Source of the DNA: Spirosoma taeanense
GTDB lineage: Bacteria; Bacteroidota; Bacteroidia; Cytophagales; Spirosomataceae
Length of the DNA: 64,000 nt
Assembly: GCF_013127955.1 (NCBI RefSeq)
Contig: NZ_CP053435.1
Span: forward strand, 4,898,001-4,962,000
Direction of reading: 5' to 3'
Under the pieces are notes generated by a model. That model saw nothing but the letters and a program-made list of their open reading frames with translations. It was not told where the DNA came from and made no database searches. Both the position numbers and the translations under genes were made by a program. Below are positions 36,709-45,379 of the stretch, in pieces (positions within the stretch are counted from its first letter, which is position 1; each line of letters opens with the position of its first letter).

Positions 36709-37512
36709 ATGAAATACATTAAGCCCACTAAGTTTAGCTACCTGCCCAAGTTCCTGATGCCACTGGACGTACTCGGCCTTTTCGAGCGGGATCCATTTGG
36801 CAACTCGCTTGTGATCAGACGGATACTAATCGCTATTGTAGGCTGGCTGACCTATGCGCGTTACACGGTCGTGAATCGAATTCAGATTGAAGGTACCGAG
36901 CATCTGGAAAATCTGCCGATCAACAACGTTTTATTCTTATCCAACCACCAGACCTATTTTGCCGACGTCATTGCATTTTTCCACATCTTCTGCGCCGTGA
37001 AATGGGGATTCCAGAACACAATGCTGCCGCCGGTTTATCTACTTGGACCCCGCGCCCGGCAGTATTACGTAGCCGCTTCCGAAACCATGAAAAAAGGGAT
37101 TGTGCCCCGGATTTTTGCCGCTGGCGGGGCATTGACCATTGAGCGGTCGTGGCGGGCAGAAGGCCGGGAAGTGCAGCGCGCAGTAGACGCGTCGGCGAAC
37201 GATAAGATTGCCAAAGCACTAGCTCATGGCTGGGTTGTGAGTTTTCCGCAGGGTACTACCAGCCCTTACGCGCCCGTTCGGAAAGGAACGGGATATCTTA
37301 TCAAAAATAACGATCCGATCGTAATTCCGATTGTTATCAATGGGTTTCGACGAGCTTTCGACAAAAAAGGCTTACGCTTCAAGAAGCGAAACACCCTCCT
37401 GACGGTTCGCTTTAAAGCACCGCTCCAGATCGGCCCTGACGAAAGCGTTGACGATATCGTTGCCAAAGTTCGTCACGCCATCGAACAGGACGCTCCGGAA
37501 TGGGTCAAATAA
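36709..37512 (+). CDS. Divergent 1-acylglycerol-3-phosphate acyltransferase-like protein
   Basis: 267 residues from ATG 36709. A longer frame from a TTG at 36640 covers a probable -7 element, TAACTTTA near 36675. The PlsC fold is suggested by SNHQTYFADV (normally HxxxxD, here the Asp is one residue later) and FPQGTTSPYAPVRKGT (normally FPEGTRS, here Glu to Gln and Arg to Thr). The last block, VIPIVINGFRRAF, is also typical. Acyl transfer to a lysophospholipid or other lipid is likely, but both catalytic blocks deviate, so the substrate is open. Confidence 0.75.
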   Translation: MKYIKPTKFSYLPKFLMPLDVLGLFERDPFGNSLVIRRILIAIVGWLTYARYTVVNRIQIEGTEHLENLPINNVLFLSNHQTYFADVIAFFHIFCAVKWGFQNTMLPPVYLLGPRARQYYVAASETMKKGIVPRIFAAGGALTIERSWRAEGREVQRAVDASANDKIAKALAHGWVVSFPQGTTSPYAPVRKGTGYLIKNNDPIVIPIVINGFRRAFDKKGLRFKKRNTLLTVRFKAPLQIGPDESVDDIVAKVRHAIEQDAPEWVK

Positions 37513-37517
37513 AAAAC

Positions 37518-37546
37518 CGGGGCCACAGCTTTATGCTGCAGCCCCG
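37518..37546. terminator. Bidirectional terminator between acyltransferase and pit
   Basis: Stem CGGGGC/GCCCCG (37518-37523 and 37541-37546) with further pairing inside. An A6 run on its left acts as the T run for the minus-strand phosphate transporter gene. Confidence 0.7.
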
Positions 37547-37573
37547 ACCAGTATCACCGGATGGCGTTTCGTT

Positions 37574-38995
37574 TTAGAGAAGCCAGCGAAAAAAGATATA
37601 CAGCGTAAAGGACAGCAGCATTGACACAGGCAGCGTCAGCACCCAGGCCAGCGCAATGTTGCGGACGGTACCCGCCTGCAGGTTTTTAATCCCTTTGTTG
37701 GCCACCATACTACCGGCAATACCCGACGACAGAACGTGGGTTGTACTAACGGGTAGCTTCAGCCACGAGGCCACGCCAATCATGGTAGCAGCAGTTAGCT
37801 CGGCCGAAGCGCCCTGCGCATACGTAAGGTGCTGCTTACCTATTTTCTCCCCTACCGTAACCACAATCCGACGCCAGCCGATCATGGTGCCAAGTCCCAG
37901 CGAAAGAGCGATCATCAGAATCACCCAGAAGGGGGCATAATCCGTAAATCGACGTAGCCCTGTCTCTTCGCTCAGGCTGCTTTTCAGCGTGGCCAGTTGA
38001 TTGGTGCTTAGATTGGCGCCCTCATCCTGCGCAATTTTATTCATATTGCTGTTAATGAGCAGCAAATCCTTCCGAACGTCCAGCCGGTTTGTTTTCAGAA
38101 CGTTATTATCGGATTGCGACGTAGTCGCCAGCGTTTTCAACTCGGCGAGTTCGGTGCGGGTACGGGCCAGTCGCGCGCGGTTGACGGGAGCCAGCTGATT
38201 GGAATCCAGAGCAGCAATTGTCTGCTCAATGGCCGTAATATTCGGCGCCATCAGCCGCGGATCCAGATCAGGCTTAATGGCAAACTGAAACGGAACGATA
38301 CCGATCAGAATCAGCATAATCAGGCCCACGCCTTTCTGCCCATCGTTGCTGCCATGAAAAAAGCTTACCAACGAACAGGTGGCAATCAGAATCCCACGAA
38401 TCCAGGACGGCGGGGGGGCGTTTTTCTTGGGTTCTTTGAAAAGCTGAGCTTTCGTTGTTTCAGGGACAGACCGACGAATGGTGAACATGATGACAATCAC
38501 CAAACTGAAACCCAACAGGGGCGACAGCAACAGCGCATAGCCAGTTTCAATGGCTTTTTCCCAGTTGACGGCTGCTCCCTGCGTGTTTTCGGGCAATGTC
38601 GAAAAAGCCAGACCAACGCCCAGAATTGAGCCAATCAACGTATGCGAGCTTGAACTGGGTAAGCCAAAATACCATGTACCCAGGTTCCAGATGATGGCGC
38701 TCAGCAGCAGCGCCAGTACCATGGCTACGCTATGGTAAACGTTCTGGTCAACCAGCAACTCAACCGGCAACAGGTTAACAATACCCATTGCCACACCAAT
38801 GCCACCAAGCAGCACGCCCGCAAAGTTGCAGATACCCGACCAGACAACAGCAACGGTCGGTTTTAATGAATTGGTATAGATAACTGTGGCAACGGCGTTG
38901 GCAGTGTCATGAAAACCGTTGACAAACTCAAAAGCGCAGGCAGCAAAGAGACTGATAAAGAGGAGGATAAAAACATCCGTTTCTAATCCAAACAT
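37574..38995 (-). CDS. pit: Inorganic phosphate transporter (Pit family)
   Basis: 473 residues, a low-affinity phosphate/metal-phosphate:proton symporter. Both inverted half-repeats are present: FEFVNGFHDTANAVAT and PSSSSHTLIGSILGVG in the N-terminal half, SFFHGSNDGQKGVGL and KLPVSTTHVLSSGIAGSM in the C-terminal half. Between them is a long polar stretch (about residues 225-330, rich in Asn, Thr and Leu, probably coiled) that forms a cytoplasmic domain, larger than in E. coli PitA. A clear -7 promoter element lies about 60 nt upstream. Confidence 0.93.
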   Translation of the reverse strand: MFGLETDVFILLFISLFAACAFEFVNGFHDTANAVATVIYTNSLKPTVAVVWSGICNFAGVLLGGIGVAMGIVNLLPVELLVDQNVYHSVAMVLALLLSAIIWNLGTWYFGLPSSSSHTLIGSILGVGLAFSTLPENTQGAAVNWEKAIETGYALLLSPLLGFSLVIVIMFTIRRSVPETTKAQLFKEPKKNAPPPSWIRGILIATCSLVSFFHGSNDGQKGVGLIMLILIGIVPFQFAIKPDLDPRLMAPNITAIEQTIAALDSNQLAPVNRARLARTRTELAELKTLATTSQSDNNVLKTNRLDVRKDLLLINSNMNKIAQDEGANLSTNQLATLKSSLSEETGLRRFTDYAPFWVILMIALSLGLGTMIGWRRIVVTVGEKIGKQHLTYAQGASAELTAATMIGVASWLKLPVSTTHVLSSGIAGSMVANKGIKNLQAGTVRNIALAWVLTLPVSMLLSFTLYIFFRWLL

Positions 38996-39051
38996 GGGAA
39001 ATGATCTTCGGTGAGCAGGCCAGATTTAAATGCGTGAGCCTATAATTTGTA

Positions 39052-39059
39052 CAAAAGTA
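39052..39059 (-). promoter_or_regulatory. pit promoter -7 element
   Basis: Minus-strand TACTTTTG, an exact TAnnTTTG match, 57 nt upstream of the pit ATG. It lies inside a GTAC-containing near-palindrome (TACAAAAGTACGGTAATCGTAC). Confidence 0.5.
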
Positions 39060-39123
39060 CGGTAATCGTACAAGAGCGATATTACCAAATTGTTAAGCCG
39101 TTTACTACCCACCTCAGAATCAC

Positions 39124-40206
39124 CTATTTCTTTCCGGCCAGTTGGCCGCAGGCAGCGTCAATATCTTTACCCCGGCTCCGGCGGACGTTTACCGTAACCC
39201 CTTTGCTTTCCAGAAATCCGGCGAACTTATCCAGGGTCTGAGGATCGGTATTTTTGAAATTGGCCTCGGCAATAGGATTATATTCAATAATATTGACCTT
39301 CGCCGGAACCCGCTTGGTAAACTTCCAGAGTTCCTGAGCGTCCTGTAAGGTATCGTTGAAATTATAAAACAGAATATACTCGAACGTTACGCGCGTACCG
39401 GTTTTCTTATAAAAGTACATCAGCGCATCGCCGAGGGCCTGCAGCGTATTGCTCTCGTTAATCGGCATGATCTGGTCGCGCTTCTGATCGTTGGCCGCGT
39501 GCAACGAGAGCGCCAGGTTAAACTTCACCTGATCATCGCCCAGTTGCTTAATCATCTTGGCAATGCCCGCCGTCGAAACCGTAATACGTTTGGGTGACAT
39601 GCCCAGTCCATCGGGCGACGTAATGCGGTCGACCGACTCCAGCACGTTCTTGTAGTTCAGCAGCGGTTCGCCCATACCCATATAAACGATATTGGAAAGC
39701 GGTGCGTCGTAATTCTCTCTGGCCTGCCGGTCAATAGCAACCACCTGATCATAGATTTCGGCCGCATCCAGGTTCCGCTTCCGGTCCATGTAGCCCGTCG
39801 CGCAGAACTTACACGTCAGTGAGCAACCTACCTGACTAGACACGCAGGCCGTCATCCGGTCGGACGGTCCGTCGCCACGGTCATCATTGCGCAGAGCCGG
39901 AATCAGCACGCCCTCGACCAGATTGCCATCAAACAACCGGAACGACGACTTAATTGTACCGTCGTTGCTGCGCTGCTGCTGATCGACGGTGAGCGGCCGG
40001 ATCTCAAAATGTGTTTTCAGCAACTCGCGCGTCGGCAGTGAGAGGTTGGTCATCTGCTCAAACGATAAAGCCGACTTTTTCCAGAGCCATTCGTGAATCT
40101 GCTTCGCCCGAAAGCCCTGTTCGCCGTGTTCGACGAGCCAGTCTTTCAACTGTGCGGCCGTCAGTTTACGTATATCCTTTTTGAGAGGTGTTGCTGTTGT
40201 AATCAT
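39124..40206 (-). CDS. rlmN: Dual-specificity rRNA/tRNA adenine-C2 methyltransferase RlmN
   Basis: 360 residues, a radical-SAM enzyme methylating C2 of A2503 in 23S rRNA and A37 in some tRNAs. The iron-sulfur motif CSLTCKFC (near residues 128-135), VYMGMGEPLLNYKNV, RITVSTAGI and LALSLHAAND are diagnostic, as are ASSQVGC-type residues ACVSSQVGC before the cluster. It starts 2 nt after the cvpA stop, so the two are one operon. Confidence 0.96.
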   Translation of the reverse strand: MITTATPLKKDIRKLTAAQLKDWLVEHGEQGFRAKQIHEWLWKKSALSFEQMTNLSLPTRELLKTHFEIRPLTVDQQQRSNDGTIKSSFRLFDGNLVEGVLIPALRNDDRGDGPSDRMTACVSSQVGCSLTCKFCATGYMDRKRNLDAAEIYDQVVAIDRQARENYDAPLSNIVYMGMGEPLLNYKNVLESVDRITSPDGLGMSPKRITVSTAGIAKMIKQLGDDQVKFNLALSLHAANDQKRDQIMPINESNTLQALGDALMYFYKKTGTRVTFEYILFYNFNDTLQDAQELWKFTKRVPAKVNIIEYNPIAEANFKNTDPQTLDKFAGFLESKGVTVNVRRSRGKDIDAACGQLAGKK

Positions 40207-40208
40207 GC

Positions 40209-40736
40209 TCAGTCAATGCTTGCCCGCCACTTTTTGCCGGCTTCGAACCCTTTCGGAACCCAGACCGCGGCTTTGTCCATTACCTTCGGCGCTACGGGCA
40301 GAATATAAGGGTACAGAAGCGCGCCCTGGGTGTGGCGATGGGGCATTTGGACGCCCATATAACTGAACAACCAAAGGATCACACTAATTCCAAACACCCA
40401 CGTGAAAAGCCCAACGGCAGCCCCCGCTACGCTGTCGAACGTACCCAGGACAGTGTACTTGAGCGACCGCCGAAGCGCAAACCCTATCTGGTTGATCATG
40501 AACACCGTCGGAAAGAAAATTACGGAGAAACCCAGCCAGGGCAGAATTTTCCGGGCCAGCTCCCGACTGATGTAGGGACTGAGCAGCTCGATGCCGAACG
40601 CCAGAAACTTGAACCCAACGATCATAGCCACCACAAACGCAATGACCGCAATGATCTCCACCAGGAGCCCTTTGCGGTACCCGTTAAAGGCGCCCCACGC
40701 CAGGGGAATCAGCATCAGCAGATCGAGGGTATTCAA
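40209..40736 (-). CDS. cvpA: CvpA family membrane protein
   Basis: 175 residues, four membrane helices, with the CvpA N-terminal pattern LDLLMLIPLAWGAFNGYRKG and the mid-protein SVAGAAVGLF. CvpA is named from colicin V production in E. coli; its role in Bacteroidota is not settled. The start appears to be TTG at 40736, because the family N-terminus begins there and the first ATG is seven codons inside it. Confidence 0.82.
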   Translation of the reverse strand: MNTLDLLMLIPLAWGAFNGYRKGLLVEIIAVIAFVVAMIVGFKFLAFGIELLSPYISRELARKILPWLGFSVIFFPTVFMINQIGFALRRSLKYTVLGTFDSVAGAAVGLFTWVFGISVILWLFSYMGVQMPHRHTQGALLYPYILPVAPKVMDKAAVWVPKGFEAGKKWRASID

Positions 40737-40737
40737 A

Positions 40738-40812
40738 GAGTGAAAGCTTGAATGAGTGAACGAGTGAATCCTTGGACGGGCAAAAGCTGGCTCACGAATT
40801 CACTCGTTCACT
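40738..40812. repeat. GARTGA-type inverted repeat between yqeY and cvpA
   Basis: Perfect 15-bp arms AGTGAACGAGTGAAT (40755-40769 with 40798-40812) preceded by similar units from 40738. It lies between the yqeY stop and the cvpA start and may terminate yqeY. Same repeat type as at 29830 and 41270. Confidence 0.6.
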
Positions 40813-40813
40813 T

Positions 40814-41263
40814 TTATTGAAGAAGCGTTTTGACCATGGCCGAAATGGCTTTCCCATCGGCCTGCCCGGCAAGTTCCTTAGTGGCCACGCCCATAACCTT
40901 ACCCATATCCGACGGTACCGACGCACCTACGCGGGCCATAATCTCCCTGAGCTTTTCTTTTAGCTCAGCTTCCGACAGTTGTTTAGGAAGATACTGCTCA
41001 ATGACCGCAATCTCGGCTTCTTCGGTCGCCAGCAGGTCGGCCCGGTTCTGTGCCCGGTAAATTTCGGCCGAATCCCGGCGCTGCTTCACGGCTTTGGTCA
41101 GAATCCGGGTTTCGTCTTCGGGTTTCAGCTCACCCGCAGCGCCTTCTTTGGTTTCTTCGAGCAGAATCATGGATTTCACAGCCCGCAGCGCGCGGAGTTT
41201 GTCCTGATCTTTGGCCAGCATGGCCTGCTTAATATCGGCGTCAATCTGTTGTTTTAGTGCCAT
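40814..41263 (-). CDS. yqeY: GatB/YqeY domain protein
   Basis: 149 residues from ATG 41263. The frame extends upstream to 41353, but that part is non-homologous and crosses a repeat. MALKQQIDADIKQAMLAKDQ, LRALRAVKSMILLEETKEG, EIAVIEQYLPKQLSEAEL and PSDMGKVMGVATKEL are YqeY signatures. It is related to the tRNA-binding tail of GatB and may assist amidated aminoacyl-tRNA formation. It is divergent from pdxJ. Confidence 0.92.
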   Translation of the reverse strand: MALKQQIDADIKQAMLAKDQDKLRALRAVKSMILLEETKEGAAGELKPEDETRILTKAVKQRRDSAEIYRAQNRADLLATEEAEIAVIEQYLPKQLSEAELKEKLREIMARVGASVPSDMGKVMGVATKELAGQADGKAISAMVKTLLQ

Positions 41264-41269
41264 CGTTTC

Positions 41270-41376
41270 GAATGATGAATGGTGAGCGATTAAGGAGAAC
41301 GTCTGTGTTCCGAACCAACCATCTGCCGACAAAGTTAAGAAGCTAACAGTCATTCATCGTTCATCATTCATCATTC
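41270..41376. repeat. GARTGA-type inverted repeat in yqeY-pdxJ divergent region
   Basis: Arms at 41270-41293 and 41353-41376 match at 21 of 24 positions and contain repeated GAATGATGAATG units. Because it lies between divergent genes, it is not a terminator. It could be an operator, a leader structure or a miniature repeat. Confidence 0.6.
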
Positions 41377-41382
41377 TTTGCC

Positions 41383-42099
41383 GTGACCCGCTTAAGTGTC
41401 AACATCAATAAAATAGCTACCCTACGCAATGCACGGGGAGGCAATACCCCGAATCTTGTCAAGGTTGCACTCGACTGCGAACGCTTCGGGGCGCAGGGCA
41501 TTACGGTACATCCCCGACCCGACGAGCGGCATATTCGCTACCAGGACGTTCTGGACCTGCACGAAGTCGTTACGACGGAATTTAACATAGAAGGGAATCC
41601 CGACCAGCGTTTTATCGAACTGGTCAAACGGGTCAAGCCCGCGCAGGTAACGCTGGTTCCTGATGCGCCGGAGGCTATTACGTCCAACGCGGGCTGGGAC
41701 ACGCTCCGTCATGCCGATCACCTGCGGAACCTGGTCGATACGTTCAGAGCCGATGATATCCGGGTATCAATTTTTGTAGATGCTGACGAACGCATGATTG
41801 AAGGCGCCAAAGCCGTTGGTACCGACCGCATTGAACTGTATACGGAACCCTATGCATCTCATTACTTTACCGATCGCGAAGCAGCCGTTGCCCCCTTCCG
41901 GCGGGCAGCTCAGCGGGCGCTCGAATTGGGCCTGGAACTGAACGCGGGCCATGATTTAAGTCTGGATAACCTTCGATTCTTTAATGAGCAGGTGCCGGGT
42001 CTGAAAGAAGTGTCCATCGGGCACGCCCTCATTAGCGACGCGCTCTATTTTGGTCTGGAGAACACTATTCAGATGTACCTGCGCTGTCTGCAGCCGTAG
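41383..42099 (+). CDS. pdxJ: Pyridoxine 5'-phosphate synthase
   Basis: 238 residues. PdxJ condenses 3-amino-1-hydroxyacetone phosphate and deoxyxylulose phosphate to pyridoxine 5'-phosphate. [48 protein letters not shown] and [14 protein letters not shown] are conserved blocks, including the active-site His and Glu. The start is GTG, since no ATG occurs before the conserved N-terminus. Confidence 0.95.
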   Translation: MTRLSVNINKIATLRNARGGNTPNLVKVALDCERFGAQGITVHPRPDERHIRYQDVLDLHEVVTTEFNIEGNPDQRFIELVKRVKPAQVTLVPDAPEAITSNAGWDTLRHADHLRNLVDTFRADDIRVSIFVDADERMIEGAKAVGTDRIELYTEPYASHYFTDREAAVAPFRRAAQRALELGLELNAGHDLSLDNLRFFNEQVPGLKEVSIGHALISDALYFGLENTIQMYLRCLQP

Positions 42100-42194
42100 T
42101 CTTCCAATTGAACGGATTAACGAAAAAGACGGCTTAACTATCCGGGCGTCATTGTAGTAAAGCGACTTCCGCAACAGGCAATTTGATCAGATCA

Positions 42195-43250
42195 ATGGTT
42201 CAGCAATTATCGGTCGAAGACTTTTTAGAAAAAGCCCAGGGGCTGCCCGTTATTGACGTGCGCTCACCGGCTGAGTACGATCATGCTCATATTCCCGGCG
42301 CGGTCAGTATTCCTCTGTTCGATAACGAGGAACGGGCGAGGGTTGGCACGAAATATAAAAATGCGGGTAAAGATTCGGCGGTGCTGCTGGGCCTTGATCT
42401 GGTTGGTCCGAAACTGGCGGGTTTCGTAAAACAGTCGAAAAAGCTCAATCCGCAGCAGAAAGAAGTGCTGGTTCATTGTTGGCGGGGCGGCATGCGCAGC
42501 GGTTCGTTTGCGTGGCTGCTGGATACCGCCGGGCTAACCGCTTCGACACTCATTGGCGGTTACAAAGCCTACCGGAATGCCGTGCTATCGGCCTTTGCCG
42601 AACCCCGTACCCTGATTATTCTGGGCGGCAAAACAGGCAGCGGCAAAACCGATATTCTTAAAGAACTGGCTCGCCAGGGCGAGCAAATCATTGACCTGGA
42701 AGGATTGGCGCACCACAAAGGCTCAACATACGGAGCCATTGGTCAACGCCCCCAACCGACCAGCGAACAGTTTGAAAATGTAATTTTTGGTGAATGGCGA
42801 AAGCTAAACACCCAAAAACGTATCTGGCTCGAAGACGAAAGCCGTAATGTAGGCTCGTGCTTTATTCCGATGCCCCTCTGGCAACAGATGCGAGCGGCAC
42901 CCGTAGCCTTTATTGACGTATCGAAGACCGTTCGAATTCAGCGCTTAGTGGCTGATTATACCGGCATTGACCACGGTTTGCTGGTAGAAGCCACGCAACG
43001 GATTCAGAAACGGCTTGGCGGCAAAGTCACCAAAGACGCACTCGATGCACTCAACCGGCATGATTACGCTACCGTCGCCGATCTAACCCTCGACTATTAC
43101 GATAAAGCCTATCTGCATGGTCTTTCGCAGCGGGATCCGGCCAGTGTTCACAGGCTGGAACTCGCAGACAACAATCCAGTGCAAACAGCGCAGCAGTTGA
43201 TTACCTGGGCCGACACCTTTGCTCAGAAGGCTACTGAGACCCGCGTCTGA
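42195..43250 (+). CDS. mnmH: tRNA 2-selenouridine synthase
   Basis: 351 residues from ATG 42195. An N-terminal rhodanese domain has its catalytic Cys in HCWRGGMRSGSFAWLL (near residue 95), followed by a P-loop kinase-like domain GGKTGSGKTDIL (near 143-154). MnmH (SelU/YbbB) replaces sulfur with selenium, or geranylates, at the 2-thiouridine wobble base. The partner selD is not in this window. Its stop exactly abuts the stop of the convergent lipoprotein gene. Confidence 0.93.
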   Translation: MVQQLSVEDFLEKAQGLPVIDVRSPAEYDHAHIPGAVSIPLFDNEERARVGTKYKNAGKDSAVLLGLDLVGPKLAGFVKQSKKLNPQQKEVLVHCWRGGMRSGSFAWLLDTAGLTASTLIGGYKAYRNAVLSAFAEPRTLIILGGKTGSGKTDILKELARQGEQIIDLEGLAHHKGSTYGAIGQRPQPTSEQFENVIFGEWRKLNTQKRIWLEDESRNVGSCFIPMPLWQQMRAAPVAFIDVSKTVRIQRLVADYTGIDHGLLVEATQRIQKRLGGKVTKDALDALNRHDYATVADLTLDYYDKAYLHGLSQRDPASVHRLELADNNPVQTAQQLITWADTFAQKATETRV

Positions 43251-43841
43251 TTATTTCTTCTTCGTAGCGCTCATCCGACGGATCACCTCACGTTTCACGA
43301 ACGCCAGCCGCCAGACGGCCAGGGGTGTTTTCTGTCCGCCAAAGCAAATGGCACAAATCAGATTATCGACCGGGACGGCTGCATTATAGATAAACAACGT
43401 ATCGCTTATTTTCTGGATATTAGAAATTTGGGGGAGTTTCTGCTCGGCGTTGTATAAATACGCATCCAGTACCTCGCGCTCTTTTGCGTTAAGCGTTTTG
43501 TTCTGCACGTCGGCCGCGCCCAGCAGACGAATGTCCACGGCGTATCGTTGTGCGATTGCCGTTGTTCGGGGCAACCCCTGCAGCTGGCAGAGTTTAGCTT
43601 GTTCAGCCGGATCGTTCGTTTTCTGGAGCTGCGTCGTTAACTCTTTCAGCACAGCCGCACTGACTTTCGCCCCCATCTTATCAATGGTTTCAACGAGATC
43701 GGCATTGGTTATCCGTTTAAGTTTCTTGTCAGCCATCTCCTGCTTCAGTTGCCCGGTGTACTGCACCCGTTCGGGGTTACAGGCACTAAGAAAAAGGCTG
43801 AGAACAAAACCAATGGCGAAGAGTTTGACGTGAGTCATCAT
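43251..43841 (-). CDS. Hypothetical lipoprotein
   Basis: 196 residues with a lipobox leader (FAIGFVLSLFLSACNPER; Cys near residue 21). The mature part is alpha-helical and charged, with a late CAICFGGQ segment holding two further cysteines. In spacing it resembles small heme- or redox-related Bacteroidota lipoproteins, but no CxxCH is present. No family recognised. Confidence 0.6.
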   Translation of the reverse strand: MMTHVKLFAIGFVLSLFLSACNPERVQYTGQLKQEMADKKLKRITNADLVETIDKMGAKVSAAVLKELTTQLQKTNDPAEQAKLCQLQGLPRTTAIAQRYAVDIRLLGAADVQNKTLNAKEREVLDAYLYNAEQKLPQISNIQKISDTLFIYNAAVPVDNLICAICFGGQKTPLAVWRLAFVKREVIRRMSATKKK

Positions 43842-43933
43842 AAAGGCTTAATGAGGGTACATTGACCGCATAACGTTTCGGATCACGTAACGGTTGCAGC
43901 TCGGATGCGAAACGGGTATCCGTCGGAATTTTG

Positions 43934-43941
43934 TACCTTTG
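43934..43941 (+). promoter_or_regulatory. prfA promoter -7 element
   Basis: TACCTTTG, an exact TAnnTTTG match, 83 nt before the prfA ATG. A -33 TTG at standard spacing is not obvious. Confidence 0.5.
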
Positions 43942-44023
43942 TAAAGGAGTCGGTCTGTTCGTACCCGCTTAATTCAGATATCATCTTCGGTGGCAAAAGC
44001 TGCCGCGCAATACAGAACTCAAT

Positions 44024-45097
44024 ATGCTTGATCAGTTAGAAGCCATTCGCGAACGCTTCGACGAGGTAGCTCAGCAAATCGTTCAGCCCGAGGCCGTCTC
44101 GGATCAGAAACGGTTTATGAAGCTGAGTAAAGAATACAAAGATTTAGAAAAAATCGTCACTGAATACCGGGCATACACCCAGTTACTCGAAGAGATCGAC
44201 AATGCCCGGCAGATCATTGCTACCGAAAAAGACGAAGATTTTCGGGAGCTGGCTAAAGCCGAACTGGATGAGCTGCTGCCGCGCCGGGAGCAGATGGAAG
44301 AAACGCTCAAAGAGATGTTGATTCCGAAAGATCCCAACGACAGCAAGAACGTTATTCTCGAAATCCGGGGCGGTACCGGTGGCGACGAGGCTGCCATTTT
44401 TGCAGGTGATCTGTTCCGGATGTACCAGCGTTTCTGCGAAAAAATGGGCTGGCGGATGTCGCTCGTTGACTATACCGAAGGCACATCGGGCGGCTATAAG
44501 GAAATCATCGTAGAGGTTGAAGGCGAAGACGTATACGGCAAGCTGAAGTTTGAATCGGGCGTTCACCGGGTGCAGCGCGTACCGGCTACCGAAACGCAGG
44601 GCCGGATTCATACGTCGGCTGCCAGCGTAGCCGTTCTGCCCGAAGCCGAAGAGGTAGACGTCGAACTGAACATGAACGACATTCGCAAAGATACGTTCTG
44701 TTCGTCGGGAGCCGGTGGACAGTCCGTTAACACGACCTATTCAGCCGTGCGTTTGACCCACATTCCTACCGGCCTGGTGGTGCAGTGTCAGGACGAGCGC
44801 TCGCAGTTGAAAAACTTTGACAAAGCCTTGACGGTGTTACGTTCCCGGCTCTACGAAATCGAACTCCAGAAACACAACGAAGCCATTGCCTCCCAACGGA
44901 AGACGATGGTCGGCAGTGGCGACCGCTCTGATAAAATCCGGACCTATAACTACCCGCAAAGCCGCGTAACCGACCATCGCATTGGTATGACAGTTCATAA
45001 TCTCTCAGCGGTTATGGATGGCGACATCGGCGAGTTCATCGAACAGCTGCGCATCGCCGAAAACGCCGAGCGCCTGAAAGAAGGCGCGGCAGCGTAA
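44024..45097 (+). CDS. prfA: Peptide chain release factor 1
   Basis: 357 residues. RF1 reads UAA and UAG stop codons. The catalytic GGQ lies in CSSGAGGQSVNTTYSAVR (near residues 230-232). FMKLSKEYKDLEKIV at the start and IRTYNYPQSRVTDHRIG at the end are class-I release-factor blocks. GGTGGDEAAIFAGDLFRMY is the domain 2 entry. It ends 12 nt before a 25-bp terminator hairpin, beyond which the AT-rich island begins. Confidence 0.96.
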   Translation: MLDQLEAIRERFDEVAQQIVQPEAVSDQKRFMKLSKEYKDLEKIVTEYRAYTQLLEEIDNARQIIATEKDEDFRELAKAELDELLPRREQMEETLKEMLIPKDPNDSKNVILEIRGGTGGDEAAIFAGDLFRMYQRFCEKMGWRMSLVDYTEGTSGGYKEIIVEVEGEDVYGKLKFESGVHRVQRVPATETQGRIHTSAASVAVLPEAEEVDVELNMNDIRKDTFCSSGAGGQSVNTTYSAVRLTHIPTGLVVQCQDERSQLKNFDKALTVLRSRLYEIELQKHNEAIASQRKTMVGSGDRSDKIRTYNYPQSRVTDHRIGMTVHNLSAVMDGDIGEFIEQLRIAENAERLKEGAAA

Positions 45098-45109
45098 AAA
45101 AACATTTCT

Positions 45110-45161
45110 CAGAAAGCCGAAGCGGGATTCCATTCAAATGGAATCCCGCTTCGGCTTTCTG
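45110..45161 (+). terminator. prfA terminator (25-bp perfect stem)
   Basis: Arms 45110-45134 and 45137-45161 are perfectly complementary and nearly touching. It is A-rich before and T-rich at the 3' side, and it marks the left edge of the accessory island. Confidence 0.85.
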
Positions 45162-45379
45162 AAACTCGTTATATAAGGAGGATTACGTTAAGGGGAAATT
45201 TCAAGATCATACCCCCAGTTGAGACAGGAAAGACAAAGCAGATGCGATAACTTTCAATCACCCTCTACAAATATCGTGATATTGAACCTTTTAAATACAA
45301 CTAAACTTACAAAATTGAACCCAGATAAACAGAGAACACATAACAATACACAGAAGAAGTACATAATTACAAACTGCAA

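Noticed and set aside
43450-43833. 127-codon plus-strand frame
   Set aside because: It is antisense to the lipoprotein gene, which has a lipobox and proper start; this frame has no such support.
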